From NCBI GenBank assembly GCA_965226755.1, contig CBDDDT010000003.1, positions 372,001-436,000 on the forward strand: a stretch of 64,000 nucleotides of DNA. Reading direction: 5' to 3'. Positions 23,851-31,707 of this stretch are shown one piece after another; the stretch's first letter is position 1; every line of letters begins with the position of its first letter. A program made the translations under genes and the position numbers. The notes below the pieces were generated by a model. The model searched no databases. It was not told the origin of the DNA and saw only the letters and a program-made list of their open reading frames with translations. Source of the DNA: Bog-113 sp965226755. GTDB lineage: Bacteria; Acidobacteriota; Terriglobia; Bryobacterales; Bryobacteraceae.

Positions 23851-25665
23851 CTATTGGATGGATACAGTTAGCCCGTGCTGGCTGGCGACGCCGCCGACCG
23901 TGAGGATCAGTTCCTGGTCTCCGGAAGGCGTTCCCTCCGGAACCTGGATGTTGACCTGCATGATGCCGTTGACTTCGCCCGGCGCCGATCCGGAGTAAGA
24001 GACGGGCGCGTCGATGCCGGCGATGGTGGCGGTCGGGACAAGCACCTGGGGAGCGGCGCCGGTCGCGAGTTGGCCGTCGACGCCGCCGGGAACGATCTGG
24101 CCTCCGCCGGTCGCGAAGGCGACGATGGTCGAGCCTTGAGGCGCTGGATTCGCGGAGGAGTTCAGGAGGAATCCGGCGACCGGGTCAAAGTTAAGGATCG
24201 CTCCGGGGCCGGCGCCGGTCGCGTTTTGCGAGAACACTCCGGGCAGCGCCTGGGCGACGGGCATCGAGATGGCGTTCGAGGCAATCCCATTGTATTGATA
24301 GATCACGCTGGTTGAGCTTTTTCCGGCGACTTCGTAGGGAACGACGGCGCTGGTCTGGCCGGCCAAGGTATAGAGGATCGGCGCGGGTACGCCGTCGAAC
24401 AGAACCTGTACGCCACCAAGATTCGTGGAAACGTGGGCCGGCGTATCGAGTTCCAGAGGCGTGAGGGCAGCAGGGCCGAAGTTAGTCTGAAACAGTGTTA
24501 TGGCTTCGCCCGGCGCCACGGAACCGCCGGTGTAATCAGCCGCATTGACAATGGCGGCGGCGTTCAGGACGGCGGGCAAAGTCTGCAACGTTTGCACGAG
24601 CGACGTAAACGCCGGCTTCGGTTGATAGTTCATGTCGAAAGGCAGGGCCGCGCCGTATTGGTAATTCGTAGAAGAAGGAATCCAGGAGTATTTGTCCGTA
24701 AAGCCCCAGGTCTGGAACGCGGTGCAATTCGGATTTTGCAGGCACACGGTAAGGATGCTGGAGTAAGTGGCGGCCTGGATAGCAAGCTCGGTGGGATCGG
24801 TAAGCAGCGCGGCGGGTATTTTGGCGTCCATTTCCGTAATGTGGACCTGCAACCCGAGGGCGCCGAGGCGCTGCATGTTGGAAGCGAGCTGGCCGAGGTC
24901 AGGATAAGATCCGCCCGCGTCAATGTGCATCTGGATGCCGATGCCGTTCAAGGGGACGCCGCGCGAGACGAAATCCTGAGCCATGTTGAAGACCGCTTCG
25001 AACTTGGGTCCGCCCTGCTCGATGTTGTAGTCGTTGTAGAAAAGCAGCGCGGCGGGATCGGCGGCGCGGGCCCAACGAAAGGCCTGTTCGATGTAGCCGG
25101 TTCCGGAGAGCCCGATGCCGGGCTGGTCATACCAGATGGAATCCTTCAAGTCCGTGCCGATTCCGGAGGCGGAATCGCTGACTGCTTCGTTGACGACATC
25201 CCATGCGAATACCTGTCCCTGGTAGTGGGACACAACGGTCGAAATGTGCTGCTGCAGGATTTGATTGAGCGCGCTGGCGGAGAAGTTTCCGTTGACTAAC
25301 CAGTCAGGGTTATAGACGCCCCAGCAAAGGTTATGGCCGCGCGTCTTCATATTATTGGCTTGCGCGAAGGTGACCAGTTCATCGCCGGGCTCGAAGTTGT
25401 AAGTGGTCTGGTCCGGATGGATGGTGGCCCATTTCATGGCGTTTTCCGGCTCCAGCATGCTGTATTGGGAACTGAGCGTGCTGGCATAATCCACCTCGGT
25501 TAGGCGGCTCGGGCTGATGCCGTTTTCGTCGGCGTCGGCGGCGGCGCCGACCAGGAGGTTTCGAAACCCAGCCGCTTCGCGCAGGGTGGCGGGCGTTTGC
25601 GAGAAAGCAGGAAAGACGGCGGCCGGCAGACAGAGCAGGAAGAGGAGACAGGATGAGTGGCGCAT
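23851..25665 (-). CDS. GH10 endo-xylanase with TIGR03437-type C-terminal domain
   Basis: The 604-residue protein has a signal peptide (LLFLLCLPAAVFPAFSQ), a GH10 domain to about residue 375 and a C-terminal all-beta domain from about 383 to the end. Catalytic Glu160 is in WDVVNEAV and Glu278 in HITEMD; ENAMKW and RGHNLCW are also intact. The C-terminal block (GGVQVLFDGVPAPILYTLAG through VNGIMQVNIQVPEGTPSG) is the Solibacter-type domain also present in the NHL and GH44 proteins of this window, and is presumably for surface retention or export. The two GH10 genes converge, leaving 13 bases between stops, and share only about a third of their residues. Confidence 0.93.
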   Translation of the reverse strand: MRHSSCLLFLLCLPAAVFPAFSQTPATLREAAGFRNLLVGAAADADENGISPSRLTEVDYASTLSSQYSMLEPENAMKWATIHPDQTTYNFEPGDELVTFAQANNMKTRGHNLCWGVYNPDWLVNGNFSASALNQILQQHISTVVSHYQGQVFAWDVVNEAVSDSASGIGTDLKDSIWYDQPGIGLSGTGYIEQAFRWARAADPAALLFYNDYNIEQGGPKFEAVFNMAQDFVSRGVPLNGIGIQMHIDAGGSYPDLGQLASNMQRLGALGLQVHITEMDAKIPAALLTDPTELAIQAATYSSILTVCLQNPNCTAFQTWGFTDKYSWIPSSTNYQYGAALPFDMNYQPKPAFTSLVQTLQTLPAVLNAAAIVNAADYTGGSVAPGEAITLFQTNFGPAALTPLELDTPAHVSTNLGGVQVLFDGVPAPILYTLAGQTSAVVPYEVAGKSSTSVIYQYNGIASNAISMPVAQALPGVFSQNATGAGPGAILNFDPVAGFLLNSSANPAPQGSTIVAFATGGGQIVPGGVDGQLATGAAPQVLVPTATIAGIDAPVSYSGSAPGEVNGIMQVNIQVPEGTPSGDQELILTVGGVASQHGLTVSIQ

Positions 25666-25699
25666 TCCAGCCTGAACGTTATCAGATCACGCGCGATGG

Positions 25700-26554
25700 A
25701 TGCCGGGTTGCTTGATGATCGGGATCATGGAATCCATTCCGCTGGCTGAATACGAGGAAGTTCCCCTGGAAGAAATTGCGCCGGGAGTCGCCGGGCTGCA
25801 TATTTTGATGGTGAACGTGTTTGGGCTGGGCGATCGGGCGGGCTGGACGCTGATCGACACGGGGCTGCCGCTCTCGGCGGACCGGATCCGGCGCTGGGCT
25901 GAAAAGAAATTCGGCGCGGGCGCCAAGCCGCGCTCAATCATTCTGACGCATGGACATTTCGATCACACGGGCTCGCTCCAGGAACTCGCGGAAGGGTGGG
26001 ACGTCCCGGTTTATGCGCACGAGCGGGAGCTGCCCTTCCTCACGGGCCGTGAGAAGTACGCGCCGCCGGACTGGTCGGTAGGGGGCGGAATTTTCTCGGT
26101 GTTGTCGCCGTTATATCCGCGGGGACCGGTGGATATCGGATCGCGGGCGCGAGCGCTGCCGCCAAATGGTTCCGTGCCCGACCTGCCGGAGTGGAGATGG
26201 GTGGCGACGCCGGGCCACGCTCCGGGCCACGTGTCGTTCTTTCGCGATGAGGACAAGGTGCTGGTGGTCGGCGACGCTTTCTGCACGACGAAACAGGAAT
26301 CTTTTCTGGCGGTGATGGCGCAAAAACCGGAACTGCACGGACCGCCGGCCTACTACACGCCGGATTGGGAATCCGCGAAGGCTTCCGTACAGGCTTTGGC
26401 TTCCTTGCATGCCGGGGTGATCGCGCCGGCGCACGGGATGCCGATGAAAGGGCAACACATCGCGGACGCGATACACGATCTGGCGCGGGACTTCGACCGC
26501 ATCGCGCGGCCGGAGCACGGCAAGTACGTGCATGGCTCGCAACCGGGGAATTAG
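25700..26554 (+). CDS. Metallo-beta-lactamase-fold hydrolase
   Basis: The 284-residue cytoplasmic protein has the MBL signature THGHFDHTG (about residues 79-87), a second metal ligand in PGHAPGHVSFF, the Asp in VLVVGDAFCT and the late His in IAPAHGMPM. These are the ligands for two zinc or iron ions. The set fits general hydrolases of the glyoxalase II/lactonase kind; the substrate cannot be read. ATG codons at 25700, 25715 and 25727 are all in frame and none has a convincing ribosome-binding site; the last would start at ESIPLAEYEE. The stop overlaps that of the convergent gene by four bases. Confidence 0.85.
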   Translation: MPGCLMIGIMESIPLAEYEEVPLEEIAPGVAGLHILMVNVFGLGDRAGWTLIDTGLPLSADRIRRWAEKKFGAGAKPRSIILTHGHFDHTGSLQELAEGWDVPVYAHERELPFLTGREKYAPPDWSVGGGIFSVLSPLYPRGPVDIGSRARALPPNGSVPDLPEWRWVATPGHAPGHVSFFRDEDKVLVVGDAFCTTKQESFLAVMAQKPELHGPPAYYTPDWESAKASVQALASLHAGVIAPAHGMPMKGQHIADAIHDLARDFDRIARPEHGKYVHGSQPGN

Positions 26555-26988
26555 GCGGAAGGCAGCGCGGAATCCAGCGCGTTGAGGGTTTCCTGAAGCT
26601 GCTGAAACTGGCGCTCGAGGATGACTCGGAGGCTGGCCGGCAGATCGGGCATCGCGAGCGCTTCTTCATAGAGCCCCCAAGCCGGGAACTCCCCGGTGCG
26701 GCATGCGGAGATCAAAGCACGGTCGGACAGCGGGCTGACGCCTTCTTCGACGTGAGTCCAGCCTTGGTGGGAGATCTGTCCGGCGTGGCTGGCCGGGTCG
26801 GGCGTGACGCCGAGCGTTTCCGCGGTGGTCTGCAACTGATCGGCAAACTCGGCCCGGAGTTGCGCCATGCGCGTGAACTTGGTGCGCAAATCGTCGCTTG
26901 TGGCGCTCTTGGCGGCTTGCCCGAAGCCGACTTCGCTATCGCGGCAGGCGGCAATCAGGTAATTGAGGAGGGAATCGGCGTCGTACAT
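26551..26988 (-). CDS. PA2169-family four-helix-bundle protein
   Basis: The 145-residue protein matches the PA2169/DUF2383 group: DSLLNYLIAACRDSEVGFGQ, then a long helix with LRTKFTRMAQLRAEFADQLQ, GWTHVEEGV and LISACRTGEFPAWGLYEEAL. These ferritin-like helical bundles are often stress induced; no biochemical role is settled. Most ligands for a ferritin-type iron site are not obvious here. The start is the ATG at 26986-26988. It lies 36 bases downstream of the FAD-dependent oxidoreductase on the same strand and may share its transcript. Confidence 0.8.
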   Translation of the reverse strand: MYDADSLLNYLIAACRDSEVGFGQAAKSATSDDLRTKFTRMAQLRAEFADQLQTTAETLGVTPDPASHAGQISHQGWTHVEEGVSPLSDRALISACRTGEFPAWGLYEEALAMPDLPASLRVILERQFQQLQETLNALDSALPSA

Positions 26989-27024
26989 GTCGGGAAAGGT
27001 TGGGCAATTCGGGCGCCGTGAAAG

Positions 27025-28437
27025 TCAGCCAAGGTCCCTCAGCGCGGTCCTGGCGGCGTGAAATCCGCACATTCCGTGGACGCCGCCGCCGGGAGGGGTG
27101 GAAGAAGAGCATAGGTAAAGGCCTTTGACGGGCGTCCGGTACATGCTGGGCGTGGGACGGAGGAACATCTGGGCGAGGTTCTGGGCGCCGCCGTTGATAT
27201 CGCCGCCGACGAGGTTGGCGTTGTGAGTTTCGAGTTGGGCGGAGTTGCGGGCGGAGCGGGCGAGGATAGTTTCGCGGAAACCGGGGGCGAAGCGCTCGAT
27301 CTGCGACTCGATGCGCGCGGTCATGTCGAAGGTCGAGCCGTTCGGGACGTGGCAATAGGCCCAGGCGGTATGCTGGCCGGCGGGCGCGCGGGTGGGGTCG
27401 AATAGGCTTGGTTGGGCGAGCAGGACGAACGGGCGTTCGGCTTCCCTGCCCTGCCAGGGAGCGCGTTCGGAGGCGGCCACTTCCGCGAGCGTGCCGCCGA
27501 TGTGGACAGTGCCGGCGCGGGCGCAATCGGGATTTCGCCAAGGGATTGGCGCGCGGAGGGCCCAGTCGAGCTTGAAGACGCCGGGTCCGTAACGGTAAGC
27601 CTCGAGCTGACGGCGGTAGGCGGCGGGCAGGCGGCCGTCCGCGAGGGCGAGCAACTGGCGCGGGGTGATATCGCAGAGGACGATGGAAGAGTCGTCGAGT
27701 TCAGCGAGGGAGCGGACCGGGGCGTTGGTGACGACGCGGCCGCCGAGCGATTCGAAGTAGGAGGCGAGCGCCGCGGCGATCATCTGGGAGCCGCCGCGGG
27801 CGATGGGCCAGCCGACGCCATGGCCGGCCAGAGCGAGCACCCATCCGAACGCGGCGGAGACCATGGTTTCCAACGGCAGGAAGGAATGCGCGGCCATGCC
27901 GGCGAAGAGGGCGCGTGCGCGCGGCGTGCGGAACAAAATCCGGGCGACAAGTGCAGCGGGCCAGGGCGCGAGCAATCCGAAGCGGGCGAGCAACAGCGGG
28001 GACTTCGGAAAGCTGAGCGGGCCCAGGATGTCGCGGGCGAGGTCGGGCCACCGGGCGGCGAGGGGTTCGACGACACGGCGATAGGTGGGGCCGTCTGGGC
28101 CGAGACCGGCCGCGGTTTCCCGAACGGAGACGTGGAGCAGCGCGGCGGTTCCGTCATCCAGCGGATGAGCCAGCGGGATAGGGGGTTGAATCCACTGCAG
28201 GCCGTGTTGGGCGAGCGGAAATTTGGCGAAGGCCGGGGACGTGAGAGCCAGGGGATGCACGGCGGAACAGACATCGTGAATGAAGCCGGGCAGGGTCAGC
28301 TCGGCGGAACGCGTGCCTCCGCCGATGGCGGGTTGCGCTTCAAGAATGACGGTTTCGATGCCGGAGCGGGCCAGGGTGATGGCGGCGGTGAGGCCGTTGG
28401 GCCCGGCGCCAATGACGCAGGCGCGGCGCGGCTTCAT
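27025..28437 (-). CDS. FAD-dependent phytoene dehydrogenase-like oxidoreductase
   Basis: The 470-residue protein starts with the Rossmann motif VIGAGPNGLTAAITLARSGI and EAQPAIGGGTRSAEL, and ends with LYLCSSSTPPGGGVHGMCGF, the signature of the phytoene desaturase/PYROXD2 (COG1233) group. This binds FAD and oxidises or isomerises lipophilic substrates. The ATG at 28435-28437 overlaps the stop of the upstream lipase-maturation-factor homologue (ATGA), so the two are translationally coupled. An apparent N-terminal extension upstream in the same frame is only the shadow of that gene. Pairing with a membrane-lipid-related protein suggests a hydrophobic substrate, which is inference. Confidence 0.88.
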   Translation of the reverse strand: MKPRRACVIGAGPNGLTAAITLARSGIETVILEAQPAIGGGTRSAELTLPGFIHDVCSAVHPLALTSPAFAKFPLAQHGLQWIQPPIPLAHPLDDGTAALLHVSVRETAAGLGPDGPTYRRVVEPLAARWPDLARDILGPLSFPKSPLLLARFGLLAPWPAALVARILFRTPRARALFAGMAAHSFLPLETMVSAAFGWVLALAGHGVGWPIARGGSQMIAAALASYFESLGGRVVTNAPVRSLAELDDSSIVLCDITPRQLLALADGRLPAAYRRQLEAYRYGPGVFKLDWALRAPIPWRNPDCARAGTVHIGGTLAEVAASERAPWQGREAERPFVLLAQPSLFDPTRAPAGQHTAWAYCHVPNGSTFDMTARIESQIERFAPGFRETILARSARNSAQLETHNANLVGGDINGGAQNLAQMFLRPTPSMYRTPVKGLYLCSSSTPPGGGVHGMCGFHAARTALRDLG

Positions 28438-29891
28438 AACCAACCCTGCTCGACGAGGACGCGGCGGAAGCTCGGGTCGTCTAGTCCCACCGGCGGGAAA
28501 TAGCTTCCGGCCAGCGTGCGCTTCCACCAGTCGCCAGTCTGGCGGCGTTCGGCCGGGGTGGTGAAGTGATACTCGTAAAGCTGGGCGCGGATGTACCTCG
28601 GAGGAGAATTCGGGAACGGGTTGACGGCCAGAAGCGCCAGGGTGTCGCGATCGCCCTGGAGGAACTTGGCCATCAAGTGGAAGAACCAGGGCTGCCGCGA
28701 GTAGTCCGACATGGCGGCGAACCACATGAGCCAATCGAGCCGCAGATGATAAGGAGCAATCTGGGGCGGACGAGCGGCGACGCTGCCCGGCTTGCCTTTG
28801 AACTGATATTCGAGCCACGCGGTGGAAGGCGTGAGCGCCGGGTCGGCGGTTCCTTCGACAACGACTTCATAGCGCGTGCGGGTTATGCCGCCGAACGCGC
28901 CGTATGTGCCGACCAGGTGGAAGGGGTTGTAGCTGGTGTTCATGACCTGGTTCGGCGAGATCATGTTGCGGATGGGGTTGATGCTGAGGACGACGACGAG
29001 GATGCCCACGGCGACGAGCGCGGCCTTGAAGGCGAGACCGGGCGGATGGAGGACGGGCGGTTTGAACGGGATCAGAAGCCCGAGGAGGCGGTCGTCGAGC
29101 ATGGGAATGGCGAGCACGATGGTCATCAGGTTGAGCCAGGACAGGTTGCCGCTGGCCATGATGAATGCCTGGAATACGATCGTGATGACGCCCGCGATGG
29201 AACTGAACGGCTGCGGCAGGAAATAGCCGAAGGGTACGGCGAGCTCGGCGAAATGGTTGAAGCCGACGCCGAAGCGATGGGTCCATTGCGGGGCCCAGTG
29301 GAGATACCAGCTCAGGCCGTTCGGCATGGGCTGGGTTTCGTAGTGGTAGTCGAGGCAGGTGAAATCCCGCCAGCAGGCGTCGCCGCGCATCTTGATAAGG
29401 CCGGCGCCGAACATGACGCGGAACTCGATCCACCGGAGAACCCATAGCATGATGGCGGATGGCGCGGCGGAGCGGCTGCCCAGGAAAATGGCGAAGAAGC
29501 CAGTCTCCAGGAGAATATCTTCCCAGCCGAAACCGTAAAAGGTCTGGCCGACGTTCACGAACGAGAGATAGAGGATCCAGAGCGCCGTCCAGACGGCCAT
29601 CGAGAGCCACGTGGAGTAGCGTTCGGAGATGCCGGAGACGGCAAGACAGGAGAGGATGATGCCGATCCACGCGGCCGCGAGGAAGGCAGTGTCTTTGGGA
29701 ACGAAGTAAAACAGGCTGGGGGATTCCCAGAAGGGGACTTGTTTGACGAAATCAGGGACGGGCAGAAGTCCGCGCTCGCCCAGAAGAGACCGGAACTGAT
29801 TGAGCGCAACGGCGAACGCGATGAGGTAGATGAGGCCCAGACCGCATTGAAAGGCGGAGCGGGAGAGCCAGTAGTCTTTGAGGGTGAACAC
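28434..29891 (-). CDS. Lipase maturation factor family (LMF1-like) membrane protein
   Basis: The 485-residue polytopic membrane protein has several hydrophobic spans (GLGLIYLIAFAVALNQF, AAAWIGIILSCLAVSGI, WLSMAVWTALWILYLSF) and the core LMF domain with GFGWEDILLETGFFAIFLGS, MFGAGLIKMRGDACWRDFTC and LDYHYETQPMPNGLSWYLHW. The last blocks are nearly universal in vertebrate LMF1 and its bacterial relatives. LMF1 helps fold secreted lipases in the ER; the bacterial role is unknown, perhaps in folding or lipid handling at the inner membrane. It is translationally coupled to a COG1233 oxidoreductase. Start at the ATG at 29889-29891. Confidence 0.88.
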   Translation of the reverse strand: MFTLKDYWLSRSAFQCGLGLIYLIAFAVALNQFRSLLGERGLLPVPDFVKQVPFWESPSLFYFVPKDTAFLAAAWIGIILSCLAVSGISERYSTWLSMAVWTALWILYLSFVNVGQTFYGFGWEDILLETGFFAIFLGSRSAAPSAIMLWVLRWIEFRVMFGAGLIKMRGDACWRDFTCLDYHYETQPMPNGLSWYLHWAPQWTHRFGVGFNHFAELAVPFGYFLPQPFSSIAGVITIVFQAFIMASGNLSWLNLMTIVLAIPMLDDRLLGLLIPFKPPVLHPPGLAFKAALVAVGILVVVLSINPIRNMISPNQVMNTSYNPFHLVGTYGAFGGITRTRYEVVVEGTADPALTPSTAWLEYQFKGKPGSVAARPPQIAPYHLRLDWLMWFAAMSDYSRQPWFFHLMAKFLQGDRDTLALLAVNPFPNSPPRYIRAQLYEYHFTTPAERRQTGDWWKRTLAGSYFPPVGLDDPSFRRVLVEQGWL

Positions 29892-29911
29892 GCTGCGGAC
29901 GGCTCAGTGGA

Positions 29912-30439
29912 TCAATAGAAAAGATATTTGCGCCATTGGTCATCGCTCTTGCCGAGAAGACGCATGAGGTGCCGGCTGGTATGCAGGCTGAACGGACGCG
30001 GCAGGCGCGCCAATTTCATGCCGGCTTCTTCCGGGGTGCGGTTGCCTTTGCGGTTGTTGCAGCGATGACAGCAGGCGACGAGGTTTTCCCAGGTGGATTC
30101 GCCGGCGCGGGATCGCGGGATCACGTGGTCGAGAGTCATCTCCGCCGACGGCAGAGTTTTGTGGCAATACTGGCAGGTGTAGCGGTCGCGCATCAGAATA
30201 TTTTTGCGGGACAGGGCGCGCGTCTGGTGCGGGATGCGGCGGTATTCGAGCAGCCGGATCACGGAAGGAATTTTTACGGACCGGCGCGAGGAGTGCACCG
30301 CATTCGTGGAGAGTTCCTCGGCGGACGCAACGCCTTTCAGGACCAGGACGAGCGCCCGGCGGGCCGCGCAAATATTGATCGGCTCATAACTGGCATTGAG
30401 CACCAGCACAGGTTTCTGAAGTCTTGTCGAGGTCGCCAT
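29912..30439 (-). CDS. HNH endonuclease family protein
   Basis: The 175-residue protein has an N-terminal RRALVLVLKG-containing region and a C-terminal HNH nuclease fold. Zinc ligands appear as CQYC and CHRC, the HNH core as MTLDHVIPRS, and NLVACCHRCNNRKGNRTPEE follows. This is the small HNH family common near DNA-metabolism genes in acidobacteria and cyanobacteria; some are housekeeping and most are uncharacterised. It sits one base from the comF stop on the same strand, so the two are one transcript. No toxin or intron context is visible, which argues against a homing enzyme. Confidence 0.85.
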   Translation of the reverse strand: MATSTRLQKPVLVLNASYEPINICAARRALVLVLKGVASAEELSTNAVHSSRRSVKIPSVIRLLEYRRIPHQTRALSRKNILMRDRYTCQYCHKTLPSAEMTLDHVIPRSRAGESTWENLVACCHRCNNRKGNRTPEEAGMKLARLPRPFSLHTSRHLMRLLGKSDDQWRKYLFY

Positions 30440-30440
30440 C

Positions 30441-31253
30441 TTAGGAAGCTCCTGAGAATTTCAAGCCGTCCGGGACTTCTGCCCAGCGGCGGTCAACACG
30501 CGCCAACGTAAGGAGCACGACGGAAGCTGCTCCCGCCTTCTTCAAAGCTTGAGCACAAGCGCTGGCTGTAGCGCCGGTGGTGAAAACGTCATCGATGAGA
30601 AGCACACGGCTGCCCGCGGGCAGGGCGCGGGAACGCCTGGGGGTCGCGCGAAAGACGCCGGTCATATTGTCGCGACGTTCGGCGTGCGTCAACCCGGCTT
30701 GGGCCGGAGTGCGGCGGGTGCGGCGCAAGCCACGCCACAGAGGAACGCCTGAACGCCGGGCGAGCACGCGCGCGATCCGCTCAGCCTGGTTGAAACCGCG
30801 GGTCCACTGGCGCCACCAGTGCATCGGGACGGGAACGATCAGATCGAACTGTTCGTCTCGGGGGAGCGCGGCGGCCAGCATGCGGCCGAGCGGCGTTTCG
30901 AGCGAGCGTACGCGGGCGTATTTGAACAGGTGAATGAGAGCTCGCAGATCGCCGTTGTAGGAGCCGAAGCAGTAGGCGGCGTCGAATGCGCGCGTTCCTT
31001 CGAGACACAATCCGCAGCGTCCGCTTTCATCGAGGGAAGCGGAACTGACGAACGGCGTGCGGCAGACGACGCAGAAGAATTCCGCGGATAGGGGCTTTAC
31101 GCGATCCAGGCAGGAACGGCAGACCGGATAAGGAGCGATCTCATCGAGCGGGGTCTGGCAGAGACGGCAATCGTCGGGAAAAAAGAGCGAAAAAAGAGCG
31201 CGGGGGATGATGCGGAGGAAGCGGGAAATCGGGACGGGCGCGAGGGCCAGCAG
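30441..31253 (-). CDS. comF: ComF-family phosphoribosyltransferase, start codon non-standard or lost
   Basis: The protein has the N-terminal zinc-finger pairs of ComF (CRLC, CRSC, CVVC, CGLC) and the C-terminal PRPP-binding motif VLLIDDVFTTGATASACAQA, preceded by ARRSGVPLW and AERRDNM. ComF takes part in DNA uptake and phosphoribosyl chemistry. The zinc finger is encoded upstream of the first in-frame ATG, GTG or TTG (a TTG at 31010), which would remove it. The open frame runs back to a TGA near 31315, so the true start is probably a CTG at 31253 or 31250 or an ATC at 31211. This could be a mutated start codon. The insertion sequence at 31398 lies about 130 bases upstream and may have changed its promoter. 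Confidence 0.8.
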   Translation of the reverse strand: MLALAPVPISRFLRIIPRALFSLFFPDDCRLCQTPLDEIAPYPVCRSCLDRVKPLSAEFFCVVCRTPFVSSASLDESGRCGLCLEGTRAFDAAYCFGSYNGDLRALIHLFKYARVRSLETPLGRMLAAALPRDEQFDLIVPVPMHWWRQWTRGFNQAERIARVLARRSGVPLWRGLRRTRRTPAQAGLTHAERRDNMTGVFRATPRRSRALPAGSRVLLIDDVFTTGATASACAQALKKAGAASVVLLTLARVDRRWAEVPDGLKFSGAS

Positions 31254-31381
31254 GCGATTACCGGGGAAGGCGCACCCCGTTCCGCGTGCACTGTGTACAG
31301 CGAAGTTTGACGGACAGTCTCATGGGAGAACCACGGGCTAGTCTGAAATTCGAGTGTAGGGACGCGGGAGCGGTTTGTCAA

Positions 31382-31397
31382 ACGGGGGTTTGGTGGG
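31382..31397. repeat. Left copy of 16-bp target-site duplication
   Basis: The 16 bases ACGGGGGTTTGGTGGG stand directly before the left end of the insertion sequence and occur again directly after its right end. A preceding A is also shared, so the repeat is 16 or 17 bases depending on where the element is taken to end. Confidence 0.9.
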
Positions 31398-31565
31398 TGT
31401 CAACGCAAAGTGAAAATGTCCGTTTACTCTGCAAAGTGAAAATGTCCTCTTTGTGGCTGGCTCTTTGGGCATGCATGTTAGCTTGCAAACGATCTGACTG
31501 GGAGTCGCGTCCCGGCCGGAGATCCAAGGCCGAAGCGACGGACTGGCTCCGAAGAATCGGCAACG

Positions 31566-31592
31566 CCCCTTGGGAACCAAAATCCCAAGGGG
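31566..31592 (+). terminator. Strong hairpin inside the left part of the insertion sequence
   Basis: CCCCTTGGGA at 31566-31575 and TCCCAAGGGG at 31583-31592 form a perfect 10-base stem with a 7-base loop, followed by TTTCTGTTT. This is a rho-independent terminator reading rightwards. It lies between the left end and the 3' end of the transposase gene, so it would stop transcripts entering the element from the left flank and opposing the transposase gene. Confidence 0.7.
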
Positions 31593-31707
31593 TTTCTGTT
31601 TGAGCCGCATTCTTCGGTGAAGCTCCCGAGCGAGCGCCTTGGATAAATCAACGCGAGAGACGCCGGGCGTCAGCCCGGCCTCCGTTTGCCTTCGGCCGCT
31701 GGTGGCG

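Noticed and set aside
28438..28818. N-terminal extension of the FAD oxidoreductase
   Set aside because: The Rossmann motif begins a few residues after the ATG at 28437, and the upstream part lies within the lipase-maturation-factor gene in another frame.
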